In this document: positions 8,569 through 17,009 of the stretch, one piece after another
Position numbering within the stretch: position 1 is the first letter of the stretch
Layout of the letters: every line of letters begins with the position of its first letter
Assembly (NCBI RefSeq): GCF_004322755.1
Contig: NZ_CP036401.1
Coordinates: 4,402,001 to 4,466,000, forward strand
Length of the DNA stretch: 64,000 nt
Source: Pseudoduganella albidiflava
GTDB taxonomy: Bacteria > Pseudomonadota > Gammaproteobacteria > Burkholderiales > Burkholderiaceae_D
Reading direction: 5' to 3'
The notes under the pieces: model-generated
Seen by the model: the letters and a program-made list of their open reading frames with translations, nothing else
Database searches by the model: none
Told to the model about the DNA's origin: nothing
Program-made: the position numbers and the translations under genes

Positions 8569-9420
8569 ATGAACAAGTACACGCGCATGTCCGAGGAATG
8601 GGAGCGCTGGCTCGACGCCAGCCTGGAGAAGGGTTGCCGCACGCAAGACATCGTGGCCGCGATGGTGGCCGCGAACTACGATGCCGGCTATGCGGAACGG
8701 ACCGTGCAGGAACGCCAGGCGCAACGCGCGCAGCCGGCGGCCGCCGCGGCGGGCCCGTACCGCTATGGCACGCCGACGATCCGCCACCATAACAACCTGA
8801 TCGCCACCAGCGACCGCATGGTGCGCGTGGCGATGCGCATCGAGCAGCCGGTGGTGGCCGTGCTGGACGACGTGTTCTCGGCCGAGGAATGCGATGCCGT
8901 GGTGGCGCTGGCGCGTGCCCGCCTGCAGCCTTCCGCCACGCTGAGCCCCACCACGGGCGAGAACCAGGTCAAGGACCACCGCACCAGCCTGGGCGCCTTC
9001 CTCGACGATGCCGACGAGCCGCTGCTGCGGCGCCTGAACCGGCGCATCGCCGAGGTCATGAACCAGCCGGTGTCGCATGGCGAAGCGCTGCACGTGCTGC
9101 ACTACGGCGTGGGCGCCGAGTACAAGCCGCACCACGACTATTTCGACCCGGCCAATCCCGGCTTTGCCGCCACGCTGCGCCGCGGCGGCCAGCGCGTGGC
9201 CACGCTGATCATCTACCTGAACGACGTGGAAGAATCGGGCGACACGATCTTCCCGAAGCTCGGCCTGTCGATCGTGCCGCGCAAGGGCTCGGCCGTGTAT
9301 TTCGAATATGTCAACGAAGCGGGACAGCTCGACGAGGCGAGCCTGCACGGTGGCGCGCCGGTCACCCGCGGTGAAAAATGGGTGGCCACCAAGTGGGTAC
9401 GGCAGGGCGTGTTCAAGTAG
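8569..9420 (+). CDS. 2-oxoglutarate/Fe(II) prolyl 4-hydroxylase family protein
   Basis: 283 residues. The C-terminal two-thirds are a P4H-type double-stranded beta-helix: iron ligands His188 and Asp190 in KPHHDYFD, distal His260 in SLHGGAPV and the 2-oxoglutarate-binding Lys270. A preceding N-terminal helical segment (residues 1-60) is not part of the catalytic fold. There is no signal peptide, so it is cytoplasmic. Bacterial relatives hydroxylate proline in peptides or in proteins such as EF-Tu; the target here is unknown. The start at MNKYTRM is chosen by homology-like length; no clear ribosome site is visible. A MITE-like repeat follows directly. Confidence 0.85.
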   Translation: MNKYTRMSEEWERWLDASLEKGCRTQDIVAAMVAANYDAGYAERTVQERQAQRAQPAAAAAGPYRYGTPTIRHHNNLIATSDRMVRVAMRIEQPVVAVLDDVFSAEECDAVVALARARLQPSATLSPTTGENQVKDHRTSLGAFLDDADEPLLRRLNRRIAEVMNQPVSHGEALHVLHYGVGAEYKPHHDYFDPANPGFAATLRRGGQRVATLIIYLNDVEESGDTIFPKLGLSIVPRKGSAVYFEYVNEAGQLDEASLHGGAPVTRGEKWVATKWVRQGVFK

Positions 9421-9432
9421 GGTTCAGGCAGT

Positions 9433-9638
9433 AATACCGCTAAGTTAAGCGTTACCCGATACGTTGGAAGCGCATGCATTCACCCCAACAGCGAAGGGCT
9501 GGGGTCAGAAAAGGAGTACTGGCCTGCAGGCCAGTACCGCTACGCCGGCAAGGAGCGATGCTCCTTGAAACCCCGGCTACGCCCCGGCGGGTCTGACCCC
9601 GGAATTTGCACTTGGGGTGGGCTTATCGAAGCGGCATT
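9433..9638 (+). repeat. MITE-like palindromic element, copy 1 (module B)
   Basis: A 206-bp element with ends AATACCGCT and AGCGGCATT. The core holds an inverted GGGGTCAGA/TCTGACCCC pair that encloses two hairpins, around ACTGGCCTGCAGGCCAGT and AAGGAGCGATGCTCCTT. The 74-bp core at 9517-9590 is the reverse complement (about 92 percent identical) of part of copy 2. An 11-bp direct repeat, GGTTCAGGCAG, flanks it at 9421-9431 and 9640-9650, suggesting target-site duplication. It lies between convergent genes. It has no coding capacity. Confidence 0.8.
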
Positions 9639-9640
9639 AG

Positions 9641-9670
9641 GTTCAGGCAGGATCAGGCAGGATCAGGCAG
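9641..9670. repeat. 10-bp tandem repeat
   Basis: Three tandem units of GATCAGGCAG (the first is GTTCAGGCAG) directly follow the right flank of the MITE-like element. The rest of the 357-bp gap between the prolyl hydroxylase and the next gene shows one long GC-only palindrome at 9725-9746 (GGCGGCGCCGG and its complement), which may end transcription of the gene to its right. Confidence 0.6.
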
Positions 9671-9777
9671 AGTAGAAGCAGTTCAGACAGATACGTCGAA
9701 CCGGTGTTGAACCGGTTGAATGATGGCGGCGCCGGCCGGCGCCGCCGGGCGTTGTCATGCGGTCCCAACGCGGCCGG

Positions 9778-9963
9778 TTACTCGGTCTCTTCCTGGCCGA
9801 TCTGGTCGATGATGCGCTTGCCCTGCTCGACGCCGCCGTCGTTCATCCCCAGCGGCACGTAGTAATGGAATAGCGGCTCGCCGTCCTTGTAGACCGAACC
9901 CATGCAGATTTCGTAGCCCTTGTACTGCACCGTTTTCAAACTCGACAGTTCTGCGCCGATCAT
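9778..9963 (-). CDS. hypothetical small protein, 61 aa
   Basis: A strong GGGGAGG ribosome site 6 bases before the ATG supports this gene. The product (MIGAELSSLKTVQYKGYEI...) looks like a compact alpha/beta protein with GYEICMGSVYKDGEPLFHYYV in the middle, and has no signal or membrane segment. It resembles small stand-alone hypothetical proteins common in Burkholderiales. The function is unknown. The palindrome at 9725-9746 just downstream may be its terminator. Confidence 0.7.
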   Translation of the reverse strand: MIGAELSSLKTVQYKGYEICMGSVYKDGEPLFHYYVPLGMNDGGVEQGKRIIDQIGQEETE

Positions 9964-10125
9964 GTTGCCTCCCCGGTATCAGCAATTGGATGTGTACCGC
10001 CCCGGCAAGGCGGGCGGCCCTGTATAGATATGTCCCAGCGGTTCCAAGTATGCCGTGCACGGAATGCGCGAACTGTGCGCGGCTTCACCAAGCGAAGCCG
10101 GACTTTTCCGGCCGTGGTAGAAACA

Positions 10126-10455
10126 TCACGGCTTGCCGGCTTGCCGGCCCGGCTCGACCAGCACCAGCTTGCCCGTCTTCGGATCCCGGTACACTTCGCC
10201 GACCCGGTCGTAGCCGCTGCCGCCCTGCGTGATGCCGGCCGCGGGCCGTTCGATCTGCCGGCCTTTCTCCACCGGCCGCGGCGCCTTGAACTGCCCCTGG
10301 CTGCCGGCGATGGCGGCGATCAGGCCACAGGCGAAGACCAGCATCACGTCGACCAGGTTGACGAGACTGGCGCGCGGGTCTTCGTCGCCGCCATCGAAGC
10401 GCGCATCGAGATGGGAATACAGGCGCAGGCGCCGGCGTGCGGGTTTGGCGCTCAT
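10126..10455 (-). CDS. DUF2149 domain membrane protein
   Basis: 109 residues. A basic N-terminal tail is followed by DPRASLVNLVDVMLVFACGLIAAIA, one membrane segment of the kind found in ExbD/TolR and DUF2149 proteins, with an Asp just before or within the membrane. A short periplasmic tail with GYDRVGEVYRDPKTGKLVLVE closes the protein. It overlaps the ExbB-like gene by 4 bases. By position it should be the ExbD-like partner of that channel and, with it, the energising unit for the CobN-like chelatase encoded first in the operon. Confidence 0.85.
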   Translation of the reverse strand: MSAKPARRRLRLYSHLDARFDGGDEDPRASLVNLVDVMLVFACGLIAAIAGSQGQFKAPRPVEKGRQIERPAAGITQGGSGYDRVGEVYRDPKTGKLVLVEPGRQAGKP

Positions 10456-10931
10456 GCCGCCTTCTCCGCGACCTTCTCCGCACCCTTCTCGACCGCGTCT
10501 TCCATCGCTTCCAGCGTTTCCTCATACCAGCGCCGGCGCAGCTTGCCGATCACCAGGCCGCCGATGCCGGCCACCAGTCCCAGCACGGTGGCATCGAACG
10601 CCACGGTGACCGCGCTGGCCAGCTGCGCCGGATCGCCGGCGCCCAGCGCGGCCAGGCCGGGGCCCAGCGGAATGATGGTGGCCATCAGGCCCAGCATCGG
10701 CGGAATCCGCGCCAGCAGGTCGGCGCGCTCCAGGCGATGGCGGGCAATCGCCTGCACTTGCGCCACATTGCCGCTGTCGCGCAGGCGCCGCAAACCGTGA
10801 AAACGTTCGCCGGCGGCGATGCCTGCTTCAACCACCGCGATGGCGCACGCGAGCAGCAGCGCCGCCAGCGACGGCACCAGCAGCCAGCTGACCGCGTCAT
10901 GCAGCCAGCCGAGGGAATGGGGATCGATCAT
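10452..10931 (-). CDS. MotA/TolQ/ExbB-type proton channel protein
   Basis: 159 residues from an ATG with AAGGAG 8 bases upstream. Three hydrophobic segments are visible: about 14-35, 80-100 (RIPPMLGLMATIIPLGPGLAAL) and 115-140 (VTVAFDATVLGLVAGIGGLV). The last two match the MotA_ExbB domain, including the conserved small residues lining the proton path. The C-terminus is Glu/Lys/Ala-rich. It overlaps both neighbours by 4 bases (ATGA), so the three proteins are translationally coupled. This suggests proton-motive-force coupling of the chelatase complex rather than flagellar or generic TonB use. Confidence 0.88.
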   Translation of the reverse strand: MIDPHSLGWLHDAVSWLLVPSLAALLLACAIAVVEAGIAAGERFHGLRRLRDSGNVAQVQAIARHRLERADLLARIPPMLGLMATIIPLGPGLAALGAGDPAQLASAVTVAFDATVLGLVAGIGGLVIGKLRRRWYEETLEAMEDAVEKGAEKVAEKAA

Positions 10932-13900
10932 GTAGGGCTCCTTGAAGGTTGAGGTACGGCGCGGCCGCGCCACATGCCCGCCGCGAACAGCGACAGCACG
11001 GCGGCCAGCAGTGCCAGCAGCCGGACCACGGTGATACCGGGCGGCTCCGCGGCATCGGCGGGTTCATGCAGTTCATAGGCGCGCGGCGCGGGCCCGGCGG
11101 CGGCCGCGACGGCGCCGTCGGCCTGCGTGGGCGGCGGCGCATGCTGCCCGGCCCGTGCCCCGGTGACTGCCCGCGTGCCGGCAGCAGGCGCCGGGACAAA
11201 GGCTCGACCATTGCCCTCGCTGGCGGCGGGCAGCAGGTCGCCGCGTGCCCTGGCCAGCGTGACGCCGAGCGCCCGCGCATCGGCGCCGTCCAGCTGCGGC
11301 GCCAGCCAGTCCCACATCGGATGGTCCGGCGCGGCGTGGCCACTGCCGGGCAGGCCGTTGGCGGCCACCAGCCGCGCCAGTTCGCCGCCCATCCGCCGCA
11401 GCGTGGCGGGATCGGTTTTCCAGAAACCCTTTTCGGCAGCGACCATGAAGATCGCCAGCATGTGCGCCTTGACGTGTGCGTTGTGGCGCTGGCCGAGGAA
11501 TTGCGGCAGGCCCAGGCCATGCCTGTCGTCGAAATACACCGACTTCACTTCGTCCCACGCCCAGTCCTTCACCAGGTCGGGCCGCGTCACCTGCCAGCCC
11601 CACAGGTTTTCCAGGAATTCCTGGCCCATCGTGCGCGCCCCCGCATAGCCATGCCCCATCAGCGGCTTGAGCCAGGCCGGGTTCAGGAAGCGCCCGCGCA
11701 GCTCGCCCAGCAGCGCGGCCGCCAAGGGCTCGACATCGGCGCGGCCCGGCTGCGCATGCTGCAGGATCAGCGCCTCGGGCACGCGGCCGGTGCGGCCCTC
11801 GACCGCCAGCGACAGGCCGCCCAGGTAATCGAACGCGTCGTTGTTGTCGAGCAGGCCATACAGGTTGCTGGCGCGGCCGTGGTAGGTGCGGGCGATGCCG
11901 TCCAGCGCCGCGTTGAACGCCGCATGCTCCGCTTCGCCGCTGCCGTCGAGGCCATACGCGTGGCCCATCCGGTTGCGGTAGGCGGCACCGATCTCGTCGC
12001 GCTCGCGCCATGCGCCGGAACGCTCGGTCAGGCGATTCACGCCGGTGCCGTAGGCGCCCGGCGCATCGCCGAACACGCGCTGCGCGGCGCCCCTGCCCGC
12101 CTCGGCCACGGGCTGGCCGGCGCGCACCAGCGCCCGCTGCCGCACCAGCCACTCGGCGGCCACGCGGTTGCCGGCCACCGGCTCATCGCCCCAGGCCACG
12201 CCGTTCATCGGTGCCAGCGCGGCTTCCAGCGCCGGCCGCAGCGACGGGTCCTCGGCCGCCAGCGTGCCGGCCGATGCCGCCAGCGCCAGCCGCCCGGCGC
12301 GGTCGATCAGCCGGATCAGGTTCGGGTACAGGTCGCGGAACAGGCCGGACGTCGTCACCAGCGCATCGCGGCGCGGCGCGCCCGGCCTGAGGCGCACGTC
12401 GGTGACGATGCCCCGCGCATTCCACACCGGTTCCGCGCCCATCATGGCCAGCGCGAACGCCACCATCACGCCTTCGTCGCGGACCGCGTCGGACGCCCAC
12501 AGGATGATGCCTTCGCTGCCGGCTGCCACGTTCTTGCCGGCGCGGGCGATCGCCTTGCCGGCCAGGTCCGCGCCCAGCTGGTAGCCCAGCCTGGTGGGCA
12601 GGATATCGCCATCCACCGCATGGAAATTGCGTCCTGTCGGCAGCGCCTCCGGGGAGCGCAGCGGATCGTTGCCCTTGCCCGGCTCGATGTAGCGGCCATC
12701 CAGCCCGGCCAGCAGCGCCCGCATTTCCAGGCGCGGCGACTCGACCAGGTTCGCGGCCACTTCCGCGGGGACTTCCTGCCCGTCGATGCCGCCCTTCCGC
12801 ATCGAGGCCAGCATCAGGTCGATCGATGCCTGCCGCCACGGCCGGCCGAAGATGTGCAGGCCATGCGGCATGAATTTTTCCTGCAGCTTGGTCAGATAGT
12901 GGCCGATCTCGTGGGCCAGCAGGTCGTCGTCCGCCGCGTCGTAGCCGATGCCGCGCACCGCCAGCACGTCCGCCATCGACGCTTCCAGCTCCGCCTTCAG
13001 GTTCAGCGCCACCACGCGTTCGCGCATCAGCCGCGCCGCCTGCGTCTTCAGCGATTCCGAGCTGGCCGCCTCGTAGCTTTCCACCACCTGGCGCAGCGCC
13101 AGCAGATCGTCGTACAGCGGCGTGCTGGCCAGCGGCGGCGTCAGGTGGTCGACGATCACGGCCAGCCCGCGCCGCTTGGCCTGCGTGCCTTCGCCGACCC
13201 CGTCGACGATGTACGGGTAGATGCCCGGCAGGTCGCCGGCGATCAGGCTCGGGTAATCGTCGCTGGCCAGGCCCACCGCCTTCCCGGGCAGGAATTCGTA
13301 GGTGGAGTGGCGCCCCACGTGCACCAGGGCGTCGGCCCTGAAACGGTCGCGCACCCAGTGATAGAAGCCGAGGTACTGGTGCGGCGGCGTGATGCTGGTG
13401 TTCGCATGCAGCAGTTCCTCGTCCACTTCCCAGCCGCGCGGCGGCTGCGGGCCGATGAACACATTGCCGAACACCAGGCCCGGCACCAGCATGCGGCCCT
13501 GGTCGACCATGATCCTGCCGGGCGCGGCGCCCCACCCTTTCAGGCCCTCGATGCCATAGCCGGCGACCTTGCGGTTGAGTGCATCCAGCCCGGCGCAGCG
13601 GCGCGCCGCCCGCACGTCGAGGCAGGCGCGGTACCCTTCGCCCAGCGCTTCCAGGTCGTGCATCGCCGCTTCCCGCCGCGGGTGATCGGCGCCTTCCACG
13701 AGATGCTGCAATTCCTTGACGATCACGTCGACCTGCTTGCGGCCCAGCAGCCATTCGCCGGCCTTCTCCGCGTCCAGTACGTCCGCATGCAGCCGGCCCA
13801 GCAGGCCGCTGGTCATCTCGCGCTGCACGCGCGGCGACAGGGCGGCGAACCATGCCGCATAGTCCGCCGCGCTCACGGTGTTCACGGTGCCGGCTAGCTC

Positions 13901-15403
13901 GCGCAGCGCGCCGCGGTCTTCCGGCAGGTTGACGCCCTGCGCCATGATCCGGTCGAGCAGCGCCTCGGGCGACGCGGGCAGCTCGCCCATCGTATAGCCG
14001 GCGTCCTTCAGCGCATGGAGCATGTCGAACAGCGAGGCCGGCACGTCCAGGTTGTCGGCGCCGATATTCTGGCGGCCCGGCGGGTGGTTGTAGTAGATCA
14101 GCGCCACGCGCTTGTCGCGGTTCGGCTTGTCGCGCAGCGCCAGCCAGCGGTTGACGCGCGCCGCCAGCCGCGCCGCCTCGGCATCGAGCATGACCGGCGG
14201 ACGGTTCTCGATGCCGGTCAGCCGGTCGCGTTGCGCCTGGCCCAGGGCGGCCACCACGATCGGCTGGCCGATGCCCTGCAATTCCGGCAGCGCCACGCGG
14301 TACTGCACCGAATCGGGCGGCAGGCCGTCCGGCGACAGGCGCCACTGCAGCGCCGTGCGGTCGGACAGCCGGATCCCCTTGAACACGGGAATATCGAGGC
14401 GCTTCAGCGCTTCGGCGACGGCTTTGCGCCCCTCGGCCGCGCCGACCACGAAATCCTGCAGCACCACCAGCGCCGCCGGCCGCGCCGGGGCCACCAGCTC
14501 GGGCAAACGTTCCAGCGCCTCGCGGGAAGCGCCGCCCCAGCGCGTGAGCACCTGCACGCACGGCTGGCCGCCGGCCTCGATGCGCGCGCACACGGCGGCC
14601 GGCACGGCCGCATCCATGTTCGACAGGTCCAGCACCACCACGGCCGGCCGCGCCGTCAAGCCCAGCTGCGCGCCGCGGCCCCAGGCTGCCGCGTCGGCCA
14701 GTTCGCGCCGGCCCACGCGCACGCGCAGCGTCGGTTCCGCTTGCGCGCTGGCCAGCGGCGTGGCCGGGTGCAGCCGGTGGGCGAACAGCGCGGCAGTATT
14801 GTCGACACCGCCGGCCTGCCACAGGCGGCGCGCCGCCAGCCAGTGTGGCGCGGCGGGATGCGCCTGTGCGGCCCGCAGCGCGGCGGGCGGCGGGTTTTCC
14901 GCCGACAGGTCGCGCAGTGTATCGGGAGGAAAATCGCGCAGCGCGCCATGGCCGTCGCGGCTCATCAGGCTGAGGCTGGCCTCGCCGTTGAAGGCCAGTA
15001 CCGCCGTGCGCGGTTTCGCATGGCGGGCCAGCGCGGTCTTCAGGCGATGGGCCGGATCGCCGAACAGCGACACGGCCAGGATGGTATCGGCGCCGCCCAC
15101 CAGGCGCGCCATGTCGCGCTCGCCCAGCGCCATCCACTGCGCCGGGGTGCGCAAGTCGATGCGGTCTTGCGGATGCAGGGCCAGGTGGCGGTGCGCCGCC
15201 TCGATCGCGACGGGCGCGGCACGCTCGGTGACGATGGCGAACAGCACGGCGGCCTGGCCGCGCGCGCAGGCCAGGATGCACAGCAGCGCGGCCAGGGCGC
15301 GCACGAGTGGGGAAATGCTCAATTGATCCGACCGGTCCGGCCGTGCCCGCGAGGGCCGGCCATGAATACGCAACAGGCCGGCCCACACCCCGGGATCCGG
15401 CAC
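10928..15403 (-). CDS. membrane-anchored CobN/Mg-chelatase H-like protein
   Basis: A very large protein (1,491 residues from the first GTG) related to CobN, the big subunit of class I chelatases that insert Co or Mg into tetrapyrroles. The C-terminal half holds the typical MGHGYAGARTMGQEFLENLWGW and FDDRHGLGLPQFLGQ segments. Unlike cytosolic CobN it has an N-terminal export-like segment (LVRALAALLCILACARGQA, about residues 33-51) and a C-terminal membrane anchor (VVRLLALLAAVLSLFAAGM), implying an extracytoplasmic chelatase. A cobalamin riboswitch lies just upstream. The start is uncertain: GTG 15403, or TTG 15322 nearer the signal. It heads the operon with the ExbB-like and DUF2149 genes. No CobS/CobT is nearby, so ordinary B12 synthesis is unlikely. 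Confidence 0.88.
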   Translation of the reverse strand: MPDPGVWAGLLRIHGRPSRARPDRSDQLSISPLVRALAALLCILACARGQAAVLFAIVTERAAPVAIEAAHRHLALHPQDRIDLRTPAQWMALGERDMARLVGGADTILAVSLFGDPAHRLKTALARHAKPRTAVLAFNGEASLSLMSRDGHGALRDFPPDTLRDLSAENPPPAALRAAQAHPAAPHWLAARRLWQAGGVDNTAALFAHRLHPATPLASAQAEPTLRVRVGRRELADAAAWGRGAQLGLTARPAVVVLDLSNMDAAVPAAVCARIEAGGQPCVQVLTRWGGASREALERLPELVAPARPAALVVLQDFVVGAAEGRKAVAEALKRLDIPVFKGIRLSDRTALQWRLSPDGLPPDSVQYRVALPELQGIGQPIVVAALGQAQRDRLTGIENRPPVMLDAEAARLAARVNRWLALRDKPNRDKRVALIYYNHPPGRQNIGADNLDVPASLFDMLHALKDAGYTMGELPASPEALLDRIMAQGVNLPEDRGALRELAGTVNTVSAADYAAWFAALSPRVQREMTSGLLGRLHADVLDAEKAGEWLLGRKQVDVIVKELQHLVEGADHPRREAAMHDLEALGEGYRACLDVRAARRCAGLDALNRKVAGYGIEGLKGWGAAPGRIMVDQGRMLVPGLVFGNVFIGPQPPRGWEVDEELLHANTSITPPHQYLGFYHWVRDRFRADALVHVGRHSTYEFLPGKAVGLASDDYPSLIAGDLPGIYPYIVDGVGEGTQAKRRGLAVIVDHLTPPLASTPLYDDLLALRQVVESYEAASSESLKTQAARLMRERVVALNLKAELEASMADVLAVRGIGYDAADDDLLAHEIGHYLTKLQEKFMPHGLHIFGRPWRQASIDLMLASMRKGGIDGQEVPAEVAANLVESPRLEMRALLAGLDGRYIEPGKGNDPLRSPEALPTGRNFHAVDGDILPTRLGYQLGADLAGKAIARAGKNVAAGSEGIILWASDAVRDEGVMVAFALAMMGAEPVWNARGIVTDVRLRPGAPRRDALVTTSGLFRDLYPNLIRLIDRAGRLALAASAGTLAAEDPSLRPALEAALAPMNGVAWGDEPVAGNRVAAEWLVRQRALVRAGQPVAEAGRGAAQRVFGDAPGAYGTGVNRLTERSGAWRERDEIGAAYRNRMGHAYGLDGSGEAEHAAFNAALDGIARTYHGRASNLYGLLDNNDAFDYLGGLSLAVEGRTGRVPEALILQHAQPGRADVEPLAAALLGELRGRFLNPAWLKPLMGHGYAGARTMGQEFLENLWGWQVTRPDLVKDWAWDEVKSVYFDDRHGLGLPQFLGQRHNAHVKAHMLAIFMVAAEKGFWKTDPATLRRMGGELARLVAANGLPGSGHAAPDHPMWDWLAPQLDGADARALGVTLARARGDLLPAASEGNGRAFVPAPAAGTRAVTGARAGQHAPPPTQADGAVAAAAGPAPRAYELHEPADAAEPPGITVVRLLALLAAVLSLFAAGMWRGRAVPQPSRSPT

Positions 15404-15410
15404 ATCATTG

Positions 15411-15606
15411 CAAACGGCCGGTCTTCTGGCTTGCCGTCATTCTGGCCGGTGCGTGCCTTCCCGTGTCGTGTCTCGACACAGTGGCGGTGGCGCCGGTTCG
15501 TCAGGCTTACAGCAGCGGGGGCTGCGCCGGACTGGCGGAGGATGGTCATCCCGCGCGTCACCGGCTTCCCGTTTCACCCTCCGGCCGGCTGGCAGGAAGG
15601 CACCGT
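15411..15606 (-). promoter_or_regulatory. cobalamin (adenosylcobalamin-type) riboswitch
   Basis: On the minus strand, in order: GGTGCC at the 5' end, GGGAAGCCGGTG, the conserved core CAGCCCCCGCTGCTGTAAGC, CACCGCCACTG, GGGAAGGC and finally AAGCCAGAAGACCGGCC. This is the consensus order of the B12 riboswitch. It ends about 8 bases before the first possible start of the CobN-like gene, so it should repress that operon when cobalamin is plentiful, by translational or transcriptional control. It begins about 40 bases after the end of the ABC permease gene on the same strand. Confidence 0.92.
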
Positions 15607-15647
15607 TTGCTCAAGCGCCGGATTCTACATGCAAGGCTGCCGCTTTG

Positions 15648-17009
15648 TCACATCCGCAAGCGGCCCAGCCGCCACAGGCCCGCCAGCTGCACGGCCCCCG
15701 CCAGCACGAACAGGGCAAGCAGGGCGGCCAGGCCATCCCGGCCGGGCATCCCGTCCGGCACGCGCGGCACGAACCCGGGCTGCCTGGCGAAATCGGCCGT
15801 GCCGAACGGGCGGTCGTTGAACAGGTAGGGATAGTAGAACGTGCGGATCTGCCGGTGGAACGCCGCGATCGCGTCCTGGTACGCCAGTTGCGCCGGCAGG
15901 TCCGTGCCGGCCAGCCGGTGCAGCACGGCCTGCGCGCCCACGCCCGGCAGCAGCCAGCCGAGCCGGCCCGTCCACGCCTGCCGCGCCAGCAGGCCGCCGC
16001 GATAGTCGCGCGCCGCGCCGGCCACGCTCTCGTCGCCCACCTGGTGGAAGGCGAAGTACCACTTCCAGTGGAACCTGCGCGGTACCGCGGTGTGATCCTT
16101 CCATTCCGGATGGCTGGCAACGAACTTGCGCATGGTTTCCTCGCGCGGCAGTTCCCAGGCGCCATGCACGACCTGCCGCTGGGCCAGCATCAGGTCGACG
16201 CCCTGGTGCACGGGGATCGCCCGGATCAGCGCCACGTTGGCCAGTGCCGGCAGCACCAGCGTGAGCACGGCCCACGCTCCCATCAGCACGGTGGCGTTGG
16301 TCACGGAGCGCCAGTGCAGCGTGGCGACCAGCAGCGACAGGCCGGTCCAGAAGGCCAGGCAGGCCGCCGTCACCGCCAGCACGATGCCGGTCGCCACGAT
16401 GCCGGTGCCGGACAATGCCGCGCCCACGCACGCCGGCACGGCCAGGCACAGGAACAGCAACGCATAGCGCAAGCCCGCGCGGCGCCGCCACAGCCGCCCC
16501 GCGTCGGGCATCGCCAGCAGGAGCCGCAGCCGGCCCGTCTGCCGCTCGCCCGACACCAGGTCGTGCAACAGCGCGATCGCGAACAGCGGCGCCAGGTAGA
16601 TCAGCACGAAGGCGAAGTCGAAGCGGCCCGGCAGCGCCACTTCCGGGTTGAACGTTTCGCCTTCGTAGAGCTGGGCCTGCAATCCCAGCGCGCGGATGCG
16701 CAGCACGTATGGCGCCACGTCGCGCAGGCCCAGCGCCAGGAACGCCGCGGCCGATGGCGGATCCCATGTGTTGTAGAACGTGTAGTAGGCCGGATTGCCG
16801 GCATCCTTGCTGTCCGGGTAGCGCGCCGCCAGCGCGGCCACGTCCTGTTCATGCAGCGGTGCCAGGCGGGCGATGGTCTGCCGCTGGCGTTCGACTTCCC
16901 GCATGCCCGACCAGACAGCCAGCGCGGACAGCAGCAACAGCAGCAGCAAGGCGCAGGCGGACAGCCGCGAGCGCAGCACCAGCCGCATTTCGTGGGCAAG
17001 CCAGTTCAT
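15648..17009 (-). CDS. ABC-2 type permease (DUF3526), second subunit
   Basis: 453 residues. An N-terminal membrane segment (about 13-33) is followed by a long periplasmic region, then a cluster of four or five membrane segments (about 133-275), a second soluble region containing HPEWKDHTAVPRRFHWKWYFAFHQ, and a final C-terminal span. This large-loop layout is the DUF3526 ABC-2 permease family. It overlaps the upstream permease gene by ATGA. With that subunit and the ATPase it forms a complete exporter. The substrate is not known; the family is often near TonB receptors and metal or antibiotic functions. Confidence 0.88.
   Translation of the reverse strand: MNWLAHEMRLVLRSRLSACALLLLLLLSALAVWSGMREVERQRQTIARLAPLHEQDVAALAARYPDSKDAGNPAYYTFYNTWDPPSAAAFLALGLRDVAPYVLRIRALGLQAQLYEGETFNPEVALPGRFDFAFVLIYLAPLFAIALLHDLVSGERQTGRLRLLLAMPDAGRLWRRRAGLRYALLFLCLAVPACVGAALSGTGIVATGIVLAVTAACLAFWTGLSLLVATLHWRSVTNATVLMGAWAVLTLVLPALANVALIRAIPVHQGVDLMLAQRQVVHGAWELPREETMRKFVASHPEWKDHTAVPRRFHWKWYFAFHQVGDESVAGAARDYRGGLLARQAWTGRLGWLLPGVGAQAVLHRLAGTDLPAQLAYQDAIAAFHRQIRTFYYPYLFNDRPFGTADFARQPGFVPRVPDGMPGRDGLAALLALFVLAGAVQLAGLWRLGRLRM

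Noticed and set aside
9433..9638. Insertion sequence or integron attC site
   Set aside because: No transposase or integrase gene and no coding capacity; end structure and modular hairpins fit a MITE/REP-like element better.
10949..13897. Very long open frame antisense to the CobN-like gene
   Set aside because: High-GC codon bias keeps the opposite strand open. The product is His/Arg/Gln/Ala-rich, has no ribosome site and matches no fold, while the minus-strand frame has clear CobN motifs.
10928..15403. Standard aerobic B12-synthesis CobN
   Set aside because: The export segment and C-terminal anchor, linkage to ExbB-like and DUF2149 genes, and absence of CobS/CobT or other cob genes nearby argue for another role.
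15404..15647. Small coding frames over the riboswitch region
   Set aside because: The conserved cobalamin riboswitch blocks explain this DNA; frames there are incidental.
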